A stretch of 64,000 nt of DNA from JAXLYX01 sp046351215 (GCA_046351215.1 JAXLYX010000018.1:62001-126000), one strand, 5' to 3'; positions 1 through 8,987 are shown, counted from the stretch's first letter. The notes: generated by a model not told the origin, from the letters alone. Numbers and translations: made by a program.

Positions 1-402
1 CGAGATGTAGTTGATGTCGTGGCCCGCGGCCGGCGCGAGCGGCCCCGTCTGGCCCCAGCCCGTCATGCGTCCGTAGACGAGCTTCGGATTCCTGGCCATG
101 CACTGCTCGGGGCCGACGCCGAGGCGCTCGGCGACGCCGGGGCGGTAGCCCTCGAAGATCGCGTCGGCGGTCTCGCAGAGGCGGAGCACGGTCTCGACGC
201 CCTCGGGCTTCTTGAGATCGAGGCCGAGCGTGCGACGGCTGCGGAAGAGGATCTCGTGACCCATCGTCGCGCTCGGATTGCCGCCGGGACGATCGATGCG
301 GATCACGTCCGCGCCCATGTCGGCGAGCATCTGGCCACAGAACGGACCGGGACCGATGCCGGCGAGCTCGAGAATGCGAAAACCACTGAGAGGTCCGGCC
401 AT
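1..402 (-). CDS. CaiB/BaiF CoA-transferase family protein, alpha-methylacyl-CoA racemase-like (partial, C-terminus outside window)
   Basis: The first 134 residues of a family III CoA-transferase are visible; the rest lies beyond the left edge. The start is the ATG at 402, followed by a fold opening typical of the family (GPLSGFRILEL..GPGPFCGQMLADMGADVIRID). The region GRMTGWGQTGPL..AGHDINYIS matches alpha-methylacyl-CoA racemases, and His128 in GHDINY corresponds to their catalytic His; the partner Asp is outside the window. Such racemases interconvert R and S 2-methylacyl-CoA esters so that branched fatty acids or sterol side chains can enter beta-oxidation. Another CaiB-type CoA-transferase is possible, but the GHDINY context favours the racemase. 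Confidence 0.85.
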   Translation of the reverse strand, partial: MAGPLSGFRILELAGIGPGPFCGQMLADMGADVIRIDRPGGNPSATMGHEILFRSRRTLGLDLKKPEGVETVLRLCETADAIFEGYRPGVAERLGVGPEQCMARNPKLVYGRMTGWGQTGPLAPAAGHDINYIS

Positions 403-657
403 GACTCCACCTTCTCCATCGAGAGGCCCGCGTGGGCGACGCGAGCTCGGAACGCGGGCTCCCGTGCCGAGCGATCGACGCTTCGGCGTCCGGGGCGATG
501 CGACACTTAACCGCGCGATCCCCCGCCGGACAAGGGACGAACACGCCCGGCCAGCGAGGTTTCGCCTACGAATCGCCCGGAAAGGTCATGCGCTGACCGT
601 CCCGGTAGGACGATTCGACCGCGAGGGATCGCACCGCGGCGACCCGCGAGCCGCCCT

Positions 658-2169
658 TCAGGGTCGGGGCGCGAGCACGAGGGTGTGATCGCCGCCGCCG
701 CCGCTCCAGGGCACGAGGGCGCGCTGCGTCGAGGGATCGATCGTCACGTCGACCGACCGTCCGTCGAGCGTGACGCTCCAGCCGTTCGGCGCGCGATGCG
801 CCGGCAGGTAGACGAGCGGAGCCGCGGCGCCGGCGCGCGCGCGGAACGCGACCTCGAACGTGCTCGTCCCACGGTCGAACGACTGACGCGCGATGCGGCC
901 CGGCACGGCGATCGCGTAGGGTCGCGCCATGGCGTGCGCGCCGACCGTGTTCAGGAACCACTCGCCGGTCTGGTAGTCGTAGTCGTAGACGGCGCCGCTC
1001 GAGCCGCTCCCCGGCGGGTCCATCTGGCCCGAGTAGCCCTTCCAGAGCCACATCGCGAGGCCGATGTTCCTCGTCTCCGCGAGCGTGTGGACGGCGTCGA
1101 TGTACTCGACGCCGATCGCGTTCGTCATGGGCGTCCACCACTCGCCGATCACCGTGGCTCCTCCGTAGGAAGCTCCCTCCTCGACCATTCCGTCGAACGT
1201 GTCCGTGAACTTCGCGACGAACTCGTCGTAGGTCGTCGTCGTGCCCCAGGGCGGGTAGAGGTGCGGCGCGTAGACGACGTTCCGGTCGGCCATCGGCCTC
1301 TCGCGGAGCGGCGCCGAGAGGAAGACGTTGCGATTGACCACCTCGGGCTCCACCCAGAGCGGGAGGTCGGGCTCGACCTCGCGCAGGGAAGCGAGCGAGC
1401 GATCGTGGAAGGCCTCGAGCAGCGCGACGCCCTGCTGGTCCGGCACCTGGATCGCGACCGGCTCGTTCATGTCCTCGAGCCCGACGATCGTCGCGCGACC
1501 GCGGTAGCGACCACCGATGGCGCGGAGCGCCGGCATGAACCGCTCCTGGATCCGATCCTGGTTCTGGAAGAACGCCGTGAACGCATCGAGCGTCGACTGC
1601 GCCGTTCGACGGACCGTGAGGTCCTGGAACGGCGGAGAGAGCCCCGGTCCGTCGTAGATCGGACCGCCGAGCGGCGTGTAGGGCGTGACGATGGCCCAGC
1701 CGGGCGCACCGTCTTCGCCGATCTCCTTCGAGAACGCGTCCTCGTGGAAGTCGAGCAGCACGTAGATCCCGGCGTTCGAGAGGTCGTCGACGACGGCGTC
1801 GAGAGCGGCGAGGTACGTCTCCGAGAATCGCCCCTCGACGGGCTCGAGCCCGCTCCACGTGAGGCAGAGTCGGACGAAGTCGAAGCCCTGATAGGCCATG
1901 TCGACGGCTTCGCCCGCGCCGTTCCAGGGCGGCACGACCTCGTTCATCGTGCGCCCGTCCTGGAAGAGGACGTCGAAGACGACGGGGACCTTGAGGTTGG
2001 TGCCGCGGAGCGTGACCTCGCGGCCCCACGCGTCGACGAGGCGCGAGTCCTCGACGTGCACGCGTCCGAGGGAGCGCGGGCCGAGGTCCGAGGGCACGTC
2101 GTACGACGGCGCGTCGTCGCAGGCGGCGAGCAGGGCGAGGATCGTGGCGAACAGCAGGGGATGGCGCAT
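658..2169 (-). CDS. Glycoside hydrolase family 5 lipoprotein, endoglycoceramidase-like
   Basis: 503 residues. The start at the ATG at 2169 gives a lipoprotein signal (LALLAAC, Cys17). The GH5 barrel spans about residues 45-390. The acid/base is in the NEP motif (Glu236) and the nucleophile in GEWW (Glu343). The early DFHEDAFSKE motif (140-149) is the hallmark of endoglycoceramidase-type GH5 enzymes rather than plain cellulases. A C-terminal beta domain (about 400-503) matches the GH5 C-terminal domain seen in that group. Known relatives cut the glycan-ceramide bond of glycosphingolipids; that substrate is inferred here. It lies 8 bases downstream of the next gene on the same strand, so co-transcription is likely. 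Acting outside the inner membrane on host, prey or self glycolipids would fit the lipoprotein signal. Confidence 0.8.
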   Translation of the reverse strand: MRHPLLFATILALLAACDDAPSYDVPSDLGPRSLGRVHVEDSRLVDAWGREVTLRGTNLKVPVVFDVLFQDGRTMNEVVPPWNGAGEAVDMAYQGFDFVRLCLTWSGLEPVEGRFSETYLAALDAVVDDLSNAGIYVLLDFHEDAFSKEIGEDGAPGWAIVTPYTPLGGPIYDGPGLSPPFQDLTVRRTAQSTLDAFTAFFQNQDRIQERFMPALRAIGGRYRGRATIVGLEDMNEPVAIQVPDQQGVALLEAFHDRSLASLREVEPDLPLWVEPEVVNRNVFLSAPLRERPMADRNVVYAPHLYPPWGTTTTYDEFVAKFTDTFDGMVEEGASYGGATVIGEWWTPMTNAIGVEYIDAVHTLAETRNIGLAMWLWKGYSGQMDPPGSGSSGAVYDYDYQTGEWFLNTVGAHAMARPYAIAVPGRIARQSFDRGTSTFEVAFRARAGAAAPLVYLPAHRAPNGWSVTLDGRSVDVTIDPSTQRALVPWSGGGGDHTLVLAPRP

Positions 2170-2177
2170 CGACGGGC

Positions 2178-2810
2178 TCAGGAGGGCTTCGTGGGCTCCC
2201 AGGGGAGCGTTTCTTCGTGGTGCGGGCTCGAACCGAGGAGGCGATGGAGGTTGTAGCGATCGTCGGCCTCGGCGCTCGAGCCGTCGCGCGCGACGGTCGC
2301 CGGCGGGAAGGACCGCGACGTGCGGTAGTCGGCGAGCGAGAGCATCTCGGAGGCGGCGGCGGGATTCGGTGGCAGCTCGAGGCTCCTCAGGATGGCCGCG
2401 AAGCGTGCGTGGAAGGCCTCCGGACGGTGGCGCATCGCGAGCTCGGAGAAGTCGACGGTGACGAAGGCCCCGTGGGTCGCGTCGATCGCCCGTTCGAAGA
2501 GCTCGAAGTGCGCGTCGAGCGAGCCGAGCGTCGCGAAGGCCTGCGCGTACCAGACGCGCGCGAGCCCGAGCTGTACGAGCGCCTTCTCCTTCGAGGCGAT
2601 CGGACCGAGCAGCTCGAAGTGCTCGCCCTCCTCGTCCGTGACGGTGAGCGTGCGGAGATCGGCCGAGCGGAAGAGCGCGGACCACAGCAAGGGCACCCCG
2701 TGGCGGTCCTCCGCGAGGATCGCGATCTCGACGGTCGAGTCCTCGTCGACGACCCAGTCCGGGCAGATCGTCTCGGCGTCGGTGGAGAGCAGGTAGGCGC
2801 GATGGGGCAT
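2178..2810 (-). CDS. Uncharacterised 210-residue protein
   Basis: An acidic soluble protein starting at the ATG at 2810 (MPHRAYLLST). It has no signal peptide, membrane segment or catalytic motif that I recognise. The N-terminal part (to about residue 60) alternates short hydrophobic strands (AYLLST, VEIAILAE, VPLLWSALF), and the middle is helical. The fold is probably alpha/beta. It sits 8 bases upstream of the GH5 lipoprotein gene on the same strand and is divergent from the APH/AAA gene across 73 bases. Longer readings upstream of 2810 run antisense into that neighbour and are not credible. Function unknown. Confidence 0.6.
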   Translation of the reverse strand: MPHRAYLLSTDAETICPDWVVDEDSTVEIAILAEDRHGVPLLWSALFRSADLRTLTVTDEEGEHFELLGPIASKEKALVQLGLARVWYAQAFATLGSLDAHFELFERAIDATHGAFVTVDFSELAMRHRPEAFHARFAAILRSLELPPNPAAASEMLSLADYRTSRSFPPATVARDGSSAEADDRYNLHRLLGSSPHHEETLPWEPTKPS

Positions 2811-2883
2811 CCGGCGTGGAGGATAGTCCTCCTGGCCCCGGCGAGGCTTTACGAATCGGCGCGACGAGCCCACCCTTCGGCGC

Positions 2884-4449
2884 ATGGAGAGGGAGCGCGC
2901 ACCGCTCGTGGCGGATCTCTCGCTCGGCCGGGCCGAGCTCCGGGAGACCCACGTCTCGTGGGTGCTCCTCTTCGAGGACGAGGTCCTGAAGCTGAAGAAG
3001 CCCGTCCGCTTCGCCTTCCTCGATTTCTCCACCCTCGAAGCCCGACGCGTGGCCTGCGAGTCCGAGGTCGTCCTGAACCGCAGGCTGGCCGGCGACGTCT
3101 ACCTCGGCGTCGTCCCGATCACGCGCGACGCCGCCGGTCGGCATCGGGTGGGCGGCGAGGGCCCGGTCGTCGAGTGGGCCGTCCACATGAAGCGCCTCGA
3201 CGACTCCGAGCGTGCCGACGTGCTCCTCGCGCGGGGCCTCTTCGACGTCGACCACGTGCGGAGGCTCGCCGAGAGGCTCGTCCGCTTCCACGCCGAGGCC
3301 GAGGTCGTGGACGAGCCCCACGGCCCGGGCTCGGTGTCGGTGCTCCGGGCGCACGCCGAGGAGAACCTCGGGGCGCTCGCAGCGCGCCTCGTCCGCGTGC
3401 TCGGCGGAGCGGGCGCGGCCGAGCTCGCCGCGCGCCATCGCGCGGAGCTCGAGCGCATCGCGCCGCTCCTCGATCGTCGGCGGCGCGAGGGGCGCGTGCG
3501 CGACGGGCACGGCGATCTCCGCCTCGATCACGTCTACTTCGACTCGTCGCGCGCGGTCCGCGTGCTCGACTGCGTCGAGTTCGACCGGGCCTTCCGCGTG
3601 GCGGACGTCGCGGCCGACGTCACGTTCTTCGCCATGAGCCTGCGCGCGGCCGGAGAAGACGGGCTCGCCGAGGCCTTCCTCGGGCGCGTCGCCCGCGACT
3701 CCGCGGATCACGCGCTCTACGCGCTCGATCGCTTCTACGAGACCTATTGGGCGCTCGTGCGCGCGAAGGTCGTCGCCGCGAGGGCGGCGCAAGCCGAGGG
3801 AGAGGACGCCGCGAGCGCGGACGCCGAAGCCGACGCGCTCGTCCGTCTTTCGGCACGGCTCGCCGCGCCGCCGACGAGCACTCCCGTGCTCGTCGGCATC
3901 GGCGGTCCGATCGGCGTCGGGAAGTCGGCGATCGGGACGCGGCTCTCGGAGGCGCTGCGCGCGCCGATGCTCGAGAGCGATCGACTCCGGAAGCAGCTCG
4001 CCGGGGTCGCGCCGACCGTCTCCCTCGCGGCGGGCGCGTTCGCGGGCGCGTACTCCGCCGGCGCGACCGAGCGGGTCTACGCGGAGCTCCTCGACCGCGC
4101 TCGGATCGTGCTCGAGAGCGGACGCCCCGTCGTCGTCGACGCGAGCTTCCGCGAACGCGGCCGACGCGACGCCTTCCGGCGCCTCGCCGACTCGCTCGGC
4201 GTCGAGCACCGTTTCGTCGCCTGCGAGGCCCCTCGCGCCGTCCTCGAGTCCCGCCTCGCGGCGCGCGACCGCGAGGCGGTCGTGAGCGACGCGCGGGTCG
4301 AGCTCCTCGAGACCTTCCTCGCCCACTACGAAGCCCCGACGGACGACGAGACCGACGTGGTCCGCCTCGACACCTCGACCGGAGTCGACGAGTCGTTCGC
4401 GCGGCTCGCTCCGTGGGTCGACGCGCTCGGACGCGGCTCGGCGAAATGA
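2884..4449 (+). CDS. Bifunctional aminoglycoside phosphotransferase-like / AAA-type ATP-binding protein
   Basis: 521 residues with two parts. Residues 1-330 resemble the COG2187 aminoglycoside-phosphotransferase-like domain: ETHVSWVLL, a Lys-rich strand VLKLKKPV, then GHGDLRLDHVYFD, which matches the HGDLxxxH/N catalytic loop, and LDCVEFD. Residues 335-521 form a P-loop kinase of the COG0645 type with Walker A GGPIGVGKS (about 340-348) and a following ESDRLRKQL segment. The combination is a recurring family of unknown substrate and does not by itself imply antibiotic resistance. The ATG at 2884 is the first in frame after the divergent neighbour. It converges with the globin gene with a 9-base gap. 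Confidence 0.8.
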   Translation: MERERAPLVADLSLGRAELRETHVSWVLLFEDEVLKLKKPVRFAFLDFSTLEARRVACESEVVLNRRLAGDVYLGVVPITRDAAGRHRVGGEGPVVEWAVHMKRLDDSERADVLLARGLFDVDHVRRLAERLVRFHAEAEVVDEPHGPGSVSVLRAHAEENLGALAARLVRVLGGAGAAELAARHRAELERIAPLLDRRRREGRVRDGHGDLRLDHVYFDSSRAVRVLDCVEFDRAFRVADVAADVTFFAMSLRAAGEDGLAEAFLGRVARDSADHALYALDRFYETYWALVRAKVVAARAAQAEGEDAASADAEADALVRLSARLAAPPTSTPVLVGIGGPIGVGKSAIGTRLSEALRAPMLESDRLRKQLAGVAPTVSLAAGAFAGAYSAGATERVYAELLDRARIVLESGRPVVVDASFRERGRRDAFRRLADSLGVEHRFVACEAPRAVLESRLAARDREAVVSDARVELLETFLAHYEAPTDDETDVVRLDTSTGVDESFARLAPWVDALGRGSAK

Positions 4450-4458
4450 AGCGGGCGC

Positions 4459-4911
4459 TCAGCCGAGGGCGGCGAAGCGCTTCGGATACGCGCCGACGAG
4501 CATGTAGTGGTGGACCTCGCCGAGCGCCTTCCGATAGGCGGCTTCGTGGGCGGGCGTGAAGCCCTCGCCGAGCGCCGCGTGGAAGCCCTGGATGACGGCG
4601 TCCTCCCACAGGCCGTACATCGCCTCCGTGGCCTCGTACGTGTGCCGATGCCGCGAGCCGAGCGCGAGGAGGTTCTCGAGGAGCCAGCTCGCCCCGTCGA
4701 CGAGGTCGACGACGGCGACGAGGGTGTCGTCGAGCATCTGGCGCTTGTTCGCGAGGCTCGGGCCGAAGAGGTCCTGGATCTCGGGACGCCCCTCGAAGAA
4801 GCGGGTGTACACGAGGGCGGGAAGATCGATCTCGAGCTCGATCAGGCGATCGACGTGATCGCGGATCAGCGAGCGCTCTTCGTCCGTCAGATTGCTGCGA
4901 AGGACGGCCAT
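4459..4911 (-). CDS. Single-domain globin (flavohaemoglobin-like globin domain)
   Basis: 150 residues starting at the ATG at 4911. The sequence follows the bacterial single-domain globin pattern: a helical N-terminus (LTDEERSLIRDHVDRLIEL), YTRFFEGRPEIQDLFG with the conserved Phe and Leu-Phe, then LLALGSRHRHTYEA. His88 in LGSRHR aligns with the proximal haem ligand (F8), and the C-terminal LGEGFTPAHEAAYRKAL is typical. There is no reductase domain, so this is not a full flavohaemoglobin. Likely roles are oxygen or NO binding and detoxification, or redox sensing. The gene is divergent from the 3beta-HSD-like gene across 164 bases. Confidence 0.8.
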   Translation of the reverse strand: MAVLRSNLTDEERSLIRDHVDRLIELEIDLPALVYTRFFEGRPEIQDLFGPSLANKRQMLDDTLVAVVDLVDGASWLLENLLALGSRHRHTYEATEAMYGLWEDAVIQGFHAALGEGFTPAHEAAYRKALGEVHHYMLVGAYPKRFAALG

Positions 4912-5075
4912 ATCGGAACCTCGGATGCCAGATATGCACCTCCGGCCGTCCCGCAAGGAGCCGAGCGGAGGAAATCCGTATTGGTTCCCTACGCTTGCAC
5001 GCCAAATCGGCCCTGACGCGTAACACCGTGCGACGCATGCCGCGGAGCCCACGCACCGCTGCTAGTGTGCGGTCC

Positions 5076-6134
5076 ATGGATGCCGTCCCTGTCCTCCCCC
5101 TCTCGGGTTCCACCTGCCTCGTCACCGGCGCCGCGGGCTTCGTCGGCCGCAACCTCGTGGACGCGCTCGTCGCGCGCGGCTGCAAGGTGAAGGCCCTCGA
5201 TCGCGTCGCCGTCGAGCGCCACGATCCGGCCGTCACCCCGATCGTCGCGGACGTGACGCATCGGCCGGACCTCGACCGCGCGATGCAGGGCGTCGACTGC
5301 GTCTTCCACACGGCCGCGCGCATCCTCCTCTGCGAGTTCGCGCCCCGCGAGGTCGCCGAGTCGATCCACGCCGTGAACATCGTGGGCACGCGGAACGTCG
5401 TCGAGAGCGCCATCGACGCCGGCGTGAAGCGGCTCGTCCACACGAGCTCCGCCAGCGTCGTGTACGGACCGGGCACGGCGGGCGGCGACGAATCGCTGCC
5501 GTACTCCCCGCACGAGGACCTCTACACCACGAGCAAGGTCGCCTCCGAGCGGATCGTGCTCGCGGCGAACGGAAGGGGCTCGCTCCTCACGGCCGCCCTG
5601 CGACCCGGCGGCATCTACGGCCCCGGCGAGCGGCACCAGCTCCTCCGCCCGACGCTCGAGGCGATCAAGCGCGGCGAGCCCGTGACGGTGATCGGCGACG
5701 GCAGCTCCCGCCTCGACTACACGTTCATCGACAACCTCGTCGACGCGGAGCTCCGCGCCGCCGAGCGGCTCGCGCCGGGCTCGCCCGTCTGTGGCCAGGC
5801 CTATTTCGTCTCCGACGGGCAGCCGATCAACCACGGCGAGTGGTCGCGGCGTCTCGTCGAGCGGATGGGGCTCTCGACCAAGGTGAGGCACGTCCCGGGC
5901 AAGCTGCTCGAGTGGGTCGGCGTCGGCATGGAGCGCGTCTACCAGCTGCGTGGCAAGCCCGAGCCCAAGGTCACGCGCATGCAGGTGAGGACCTGCGTCC
6001 TCGACGCCTGGTACTCGATCGACAAGGCCCGCCGCGAGCTCGGCTACCGCCCGCTCGTCACGACCTTCGAGGGCATCGACCGCTGCGTCGTCGACGCCCT
6101 CGCCCTCTATCGGACGCTCCCGTCGGCGGCCTGA
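5076..6134 (+). CDS. NAD(P)-dependent epimerase/3beta-hydroxysteroid dehydrogenase-like SDR
   Basis: 352 residues from the ATG at 5076; codons upstream to 4995 are open but run into the divergent globin control region. It is an extended short-chain dehydrogenase: Rossmann motif CLVTGAAGFVGRNL (residues 12-25), the TSSASVVYG strand carrying the catalytic Ser, YTTSK with the catalytic Tyr and Lys, and RPGGIYGPGE. The later half (FVSDGQPINHGEWS, LGYRPLVTTFEG) is typical of the 3beta-HSD/sterol-4alpha-decarboxylase branch. Likely substrates are sterol-like or other hydroxylated lipids; this is inferred. A paralogue lies at 41787-42908. Its last 28 bases overlap the end of the convergent wax ester synthase gene. 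Confidence 0.8.
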   Translation: MDAVPVLPLSGSTCLVTGAAGFVGRNLVDALVARGCKVKALDRVAVERHDPAVTPIVADVTHRPDLDRAMQGVDCVFHTAARILLCEFAPREVAESIHAVNIVGTRNVVESAIDAGVKRLVHTSSASVVYGPGTAGGDESLPYSPHEDLYTTSKVASERIVLAANGRGSLLTAALRPGGIYGPGERHQLLRPTLEAIKRGEPVTVIGDGSSRLDYTFIDNLVDAELRAAERLAPGSPVCGQAYFVSDGQPINHGEWSRRLVERMGLSTKVRHVPGKLLEWVGVGMERVYQLRGKPEPKVTRMQVRTCVLDAWYSIDKARRELGYRPLVTTFEGIDRCVVDALALYRTLPSAA

Positions 6135-7420
6135 GCGTCGATCGGGCCGCCGAGCAGCGCCTCGACCTCGGCCTCGAACGCCTTCGCGAGCTCGAAGGGA
6201 TCCGGCACGAGGCCGGCGTCCGCCGCGATGCCGATGCGGACCTGGCCGGCGTAGGTCACGAGCGAGATGCCCGTGCCGATGTGGCCCGCGACGGGCGCCC
6301 AGACCAGGAGGTCGGCGAGCGCCCTGCCGGCGAGGTGCAGGCCCATCGGAGGCCCCGGCACGTTCGTGATCATGAAGCTCGCCTTGCGCGTGAAGATGTC
6401 GATGCCGACGGTCTCGATCTCGGCGCTCGCCGCGCCCATCAGGGCCAGGACCTCGAGCGCGACCATGGCATCGGGGGCGCTCTTCACCTGATCCATCCGT
6501 TGCTTCGTGACCATCACGCGCTCGCGCGGATCCTCGATGGCGACCAGGAGCGGGGCGAAGACGAGACCGAAGTGGTTGCCGAGGTCGGCGTCGACGCCGT
6601 GACCGCGGAAGAAGACGGGGACGAGCGCTCGCAGCTCGAGCTCGTCGCCGACCCTCGTGCGCGGGAGCAGGTAGCGACGCGCAGCGCCGGCGGCCAGCGC
6701 GAGGAGCACGTCGTTCAGCTTCGCTCCCACCGACTTCCCGACCCGCTTCAGCTCGCTCGCGGGGATCGGTCGGGTCCAGGCGACCCGCTTGCTCCGTCCG
6801 AGCTTCCCGCGGAACACGGTCTGCGGATCGGTCGGCATGAGCAGCATGCGCCCGAGGGCCGCCGCATGCTCCGCCGCGATCTTCGCGAGCTCCACCGAGC
6901 CTCGCGGACGGTCGGGGAGCTCGAGGCCGACGGATTGCGGCGAGGAGTCCTCGCATTCGTCGGTGAGGGAGAGCAGGAAGTGGACGAGCGAGACTCCGTC
7001 GCCGATCGCGTGATGGAGACGCGTCACGAGCACGGGCCCTTCGACGTAGCCCTCGACGTAGTGCATCTGCCAGAGCGGCTTGTCGCGATCGAAGGGCGTG
7101 CTCGCGAGATCGCTGACGAGATCGGCGAGCGCCGCCTGGTCGTGGGGCGAGGGCAACGCGACCTTGTGCAGGTGGGACCGCAGGTCGAAGTGGCGATCGA
7201 GCACCCACTCGGGCGTCCCGAGGTGGAGCGTCGACTCGACGGCCTTCTGCCGGAACCGGGGGTTCACGAGGACGCGCTCGCGGACCAGACGCTCGAGCTC
7301 TTCGAAGGCGACCGGCTCCGCGAAGCGGAAGACGGTCGTGATCATCATCCGCTGCGTCGTGGCATCCATCCGGAGCCAAGCCGCGTCCACCGCGGACATG
7401 CGCTCGTGTGCGTGCGTCAT
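6107..7420 (-). CDS. Wax ester synthase/diacylglycerol acyltransferase (WS/DGAT family)
   Basis: 437 residues. I place the start at the ATG at 7420 because GGGAGG lies 8 bases upstream and the protein then begins MTHAHERMSAVDAAWLRMD, matching the family's MSxxDaaWL opening. The catalytic HHxxxDG motif appears as HHAIGDG near residue 136, and the downstream FMITNVPGPP segment is the conserved C-terminal family signature. These enzymes transfer acyl groups from acyl-CoA to fatty alcohol or diacylglycerol, making storage wax esters or triacylglycerol at the cytoplasmic membrane. Bacterial members usually have 440-480 residues, so this one is complete. It diverges from the UbiB-like gene; an 8-bp inverted repeat sits between them. 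Confidence 0.87.
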   Translation of the reverse strand: MTHAHERMSAVDAAWLRMDATTQRMMITTVFRFAEPVAFEELERLVRERVLVNPRFRQKAVESTLHLGTPEWVLDRHFDLRSHLHKVALPSPHDQAALADLVSDLASTPFDRDKPLWQMHYVEGYVEGPVLVTRLHHAIGDGVSLVHFLLSLTDECEDSSPQSVGLELPDRPRGSVELAKIAAEHAAALGRMLLMPTDPQTVFRGKLGRSKRVAWTRPIPASELKRVGKSVGAKLNDVLLALAAGAARRYLLPRTRVGDELELRALVPVFFRGHGVDADLGNHFGLVFAPLLVAIEDPRERVMVTKQRMDQVKSAPDAMVALEVLALMGAASAEIETVGIDIFTRKASFMITNVPGPPMGLHLAGRALADLLVWAPVAGHIGTGISLVTYAGQVRIGIAADAGLVPDPFELAKAFEAEVEALLGGPIDAQAADGSVR

Positions 7421-7450
7421 CCTGCGATCCTCCCTGGTCTCGTGATCCCG

Positions 7451-7480
7451 GCCGTACATGCGCCCGTCGAGGTGTACGGC
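7451..7480. promoter_or_regulatory. Inverted repeat in divergent intergenic region (possible operator)
   Basis: Perfect 8-base arms GCCGTACA (7451-7458) and TGTACGGC (7473-7480) are separated by 14 bases. The dyad lies 31 bases upstream of the WS/DGAT start and 156 bases from the UbiB-like start, in the only non-coding stretch between them. Its position suits an operator for the leftward gene. No regulator family can be named from the half-site alone. Confidence 0.35.
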
Positions 7481-7635
7481 AATGGACCGAACCCGCCTGA
7501 TGATGAAATAATCGTGCGATTCCGGCGCCCTGTCCCTAGGTGCCCGGAATCCTTCGGTCTCTCGCCGCCGATTCTGCCCTGCCCCCCTCGTCGTCGCGCC
7601 GATTCAGCCCTAGGGAGGTGGGCTCCGGACTCACC

Positions 7636-8973
7636 ATGCCCACCTGGTCCCTCGTCGTCCTCGCCGCCGTCCTCCTGGTCGCCTTCCTGGCCGCGACCTC
7701 GCGCACGGTCCGCCGCTTCTTCGTGACGGTCACCCTCCTGGGACAGGCCGCCCTCGGAACCCTCTGGGACGGCCTCCGCGGCAAGCCCGACACGGGTCCC
7801 GGACGCCTGCGCCACGCCTTCGAGCAGCTCGGCCCGACCTACGTGAAGCTCGCCCAGCTCGTGGCCTCGAGCGAGGGCGTCTTCCCCGAGCCCTACTGCG
7901 TCGAGTTCCGGAAGTGCCTCGACCGGGTGCCCCCCTTCCCGATCGAGGACGTGAAGGCGACCCTCCGGGAGGAGATCCACGAGAACCTCGAGGGTGTCTT
8001 CTCGGTGCTCGAGGAGAAGCCCCTCGCCTCGGCCTCGATCGCCCAGGTCCACGGAGCCGTGCTGCCGGACGGCACCCGCGTCGTCGTGAAGGTCCAGCGC
8101 CCGCACCTCGACGACATCATCCGGGCCGACCTCCGCGTCCTCCGCTTCCTGGCGCGGATCCTCGAGAAGATCCCCTTCGTGCACCTGACGAATCCGCGCT
8201 CGATCGTCGACGACTTCGCCGCGAACCTCGACGAGGAGCTCGACTTCCGCAAGGAGGCCGCGAACCTCGACGAGTTCAACGCGCTCATGGAGAAGCACGC
8301 CTTCGTCGGCGTGGCCGCGCCGAAGCCGGTGCACGAGCTCTCGGGCCGGCACGCCCTCGTCATGGAGCGCTTCGACGGAGTCCGCATCGACGATCCGACG
8401 AACCTCGAGCTCCCGCCCGACGAGATCGAGGGGAAGCTCCTGCTCGGCATGCGCGCCTGGTTCCGCTGTCTGCTCGTCCACGGCTTCTTCCACGGCGACG
8501 TGCACGCGGGGAACCTGATGTCCCTGCACGACGGCCGGATCGGCTTCCTCGACTTCGGCATCGTCGGACGCTTCCAGGGCGAGCGACGCAGGCTCGCGAG
8601 CGACTTCCTCATCACGACGGCCGCCCGCGATTTCGAGGGCCTCGCCCGCTGCATGGTGACCATGTCGCACATGGAGGGCGTCGACGTCCCGGCGCTCGCG
8701 GCCGACCTCGACAAGCACCTCACGCCGATGCTGGATCCGTCGAAGCCGGTGAAGTACGCGGACCTGCTCCCGGCGGTCACGAAGGCCACGCTGCGCCACC
8801 GGCTCCCGCTCGCGCGCGATTTCGTGCTGATCCTGAAGCAGATGATCTACTTCGATCGCTACGCGAAGCTGCTCGCCCCGAACCTCAACATCCTCGCCGA
8901 TCCGCGCATCCTCTCGGGCCTCATGGAGGACCTGATGCTGGCGCAGGCGGCGAACACGGCCGAAGCGGCCTGA
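7636..8973 (+). CDS. ABC1/UbiB-family atypical kinase-like protein
   Basis: 445 residues from the ATG at 7636, which puts a transmembrane segment at residues 4-20. The ABC1 signatures follow: the N-terminal helix motif appears as YVKLAQLVASSEG (KxGQ with Ala for Gly), the Ala-rich nucleotide loop as PLASASIAQVHG, then VVVKVQRP with the ATP-site Lys, HGFFHGDVHAGN with the catalytic Asp and Asn, and FLDFG. Relatives support ubiquinone/menaquinone synthesis or lipid transport as ATPases. No quinone-synthesis gene adjoins, so the target is unknown. Earlier in-frame starts back to 7540 exist; GGGAGGTG sits too far from 7636 to be decisive. Confidence 0.85.
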   Translation: MPTWSLVVLAAVLLVAFLAATSRTVRRFFVTVTLLGQAALGTLWDGLRGKPDTGPGRLRHAFEQLGPTYVKLAQLVASSEGVFPEPYCVEFRKCLDRVPPFPIEDVKATLREEIHENLEGVFSVLEEKPLASASIAQVHGAVLPDGTRVVVKVQRPHLDDIIRADLRVLRFLARILEKIPFVHLTNPRSIVDDFAANLDEELDFRKEAANLDEFNALMEKHAFVGVAAPKPVHELSGRHALVMERFDGVRIDDPTNLELPPDEIEGKLLLGMRAWFRCLLVHGFFHGDVHAGNLMSLHDGRIGFLDFGIVGRFQGERRRLASDFLITTAARDFEGLARCMVTMSHMEGVDVPALAADLDKHLTPMLDPSKPVKYADLLPAVTKATLRHRLPLARDFVLILKQMIYFDRYAKLLAPNLNILADPRILSGLMEDLMLAQAANTAEAA

Positions 8974-8987
8974 GGCGCCGGGCGTTC

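Noticed and set aside
403..657. Possible small gene in the 255-base gap between the racemase and the GH5 gene
   Set aside because: No start with a ribosome site and no recognisable product; probably a promoter region for the leftward racemase gene.
658..4326. Very long reading frames antisense to, or extending upstream of, real genes (for example 658-4326, 566-2029, 7417-11829 leftward, 54158-57232 rightward)
   Set aside because: High GC makes stop codons rare in shadow frames. The extra parts show Arg/Gly/Ala/Pro-rich low-complexity protein, no family motifs, and codon positions that mirror the real gene on the other strand.
2884..4449. Reading the APH-like domain as an aminoglycoside-resistance gene
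   Set aside because: The APH-like plus P-loop fusion is a widespread family of unknown substrate; nothing in the sequence or context supports resistance.
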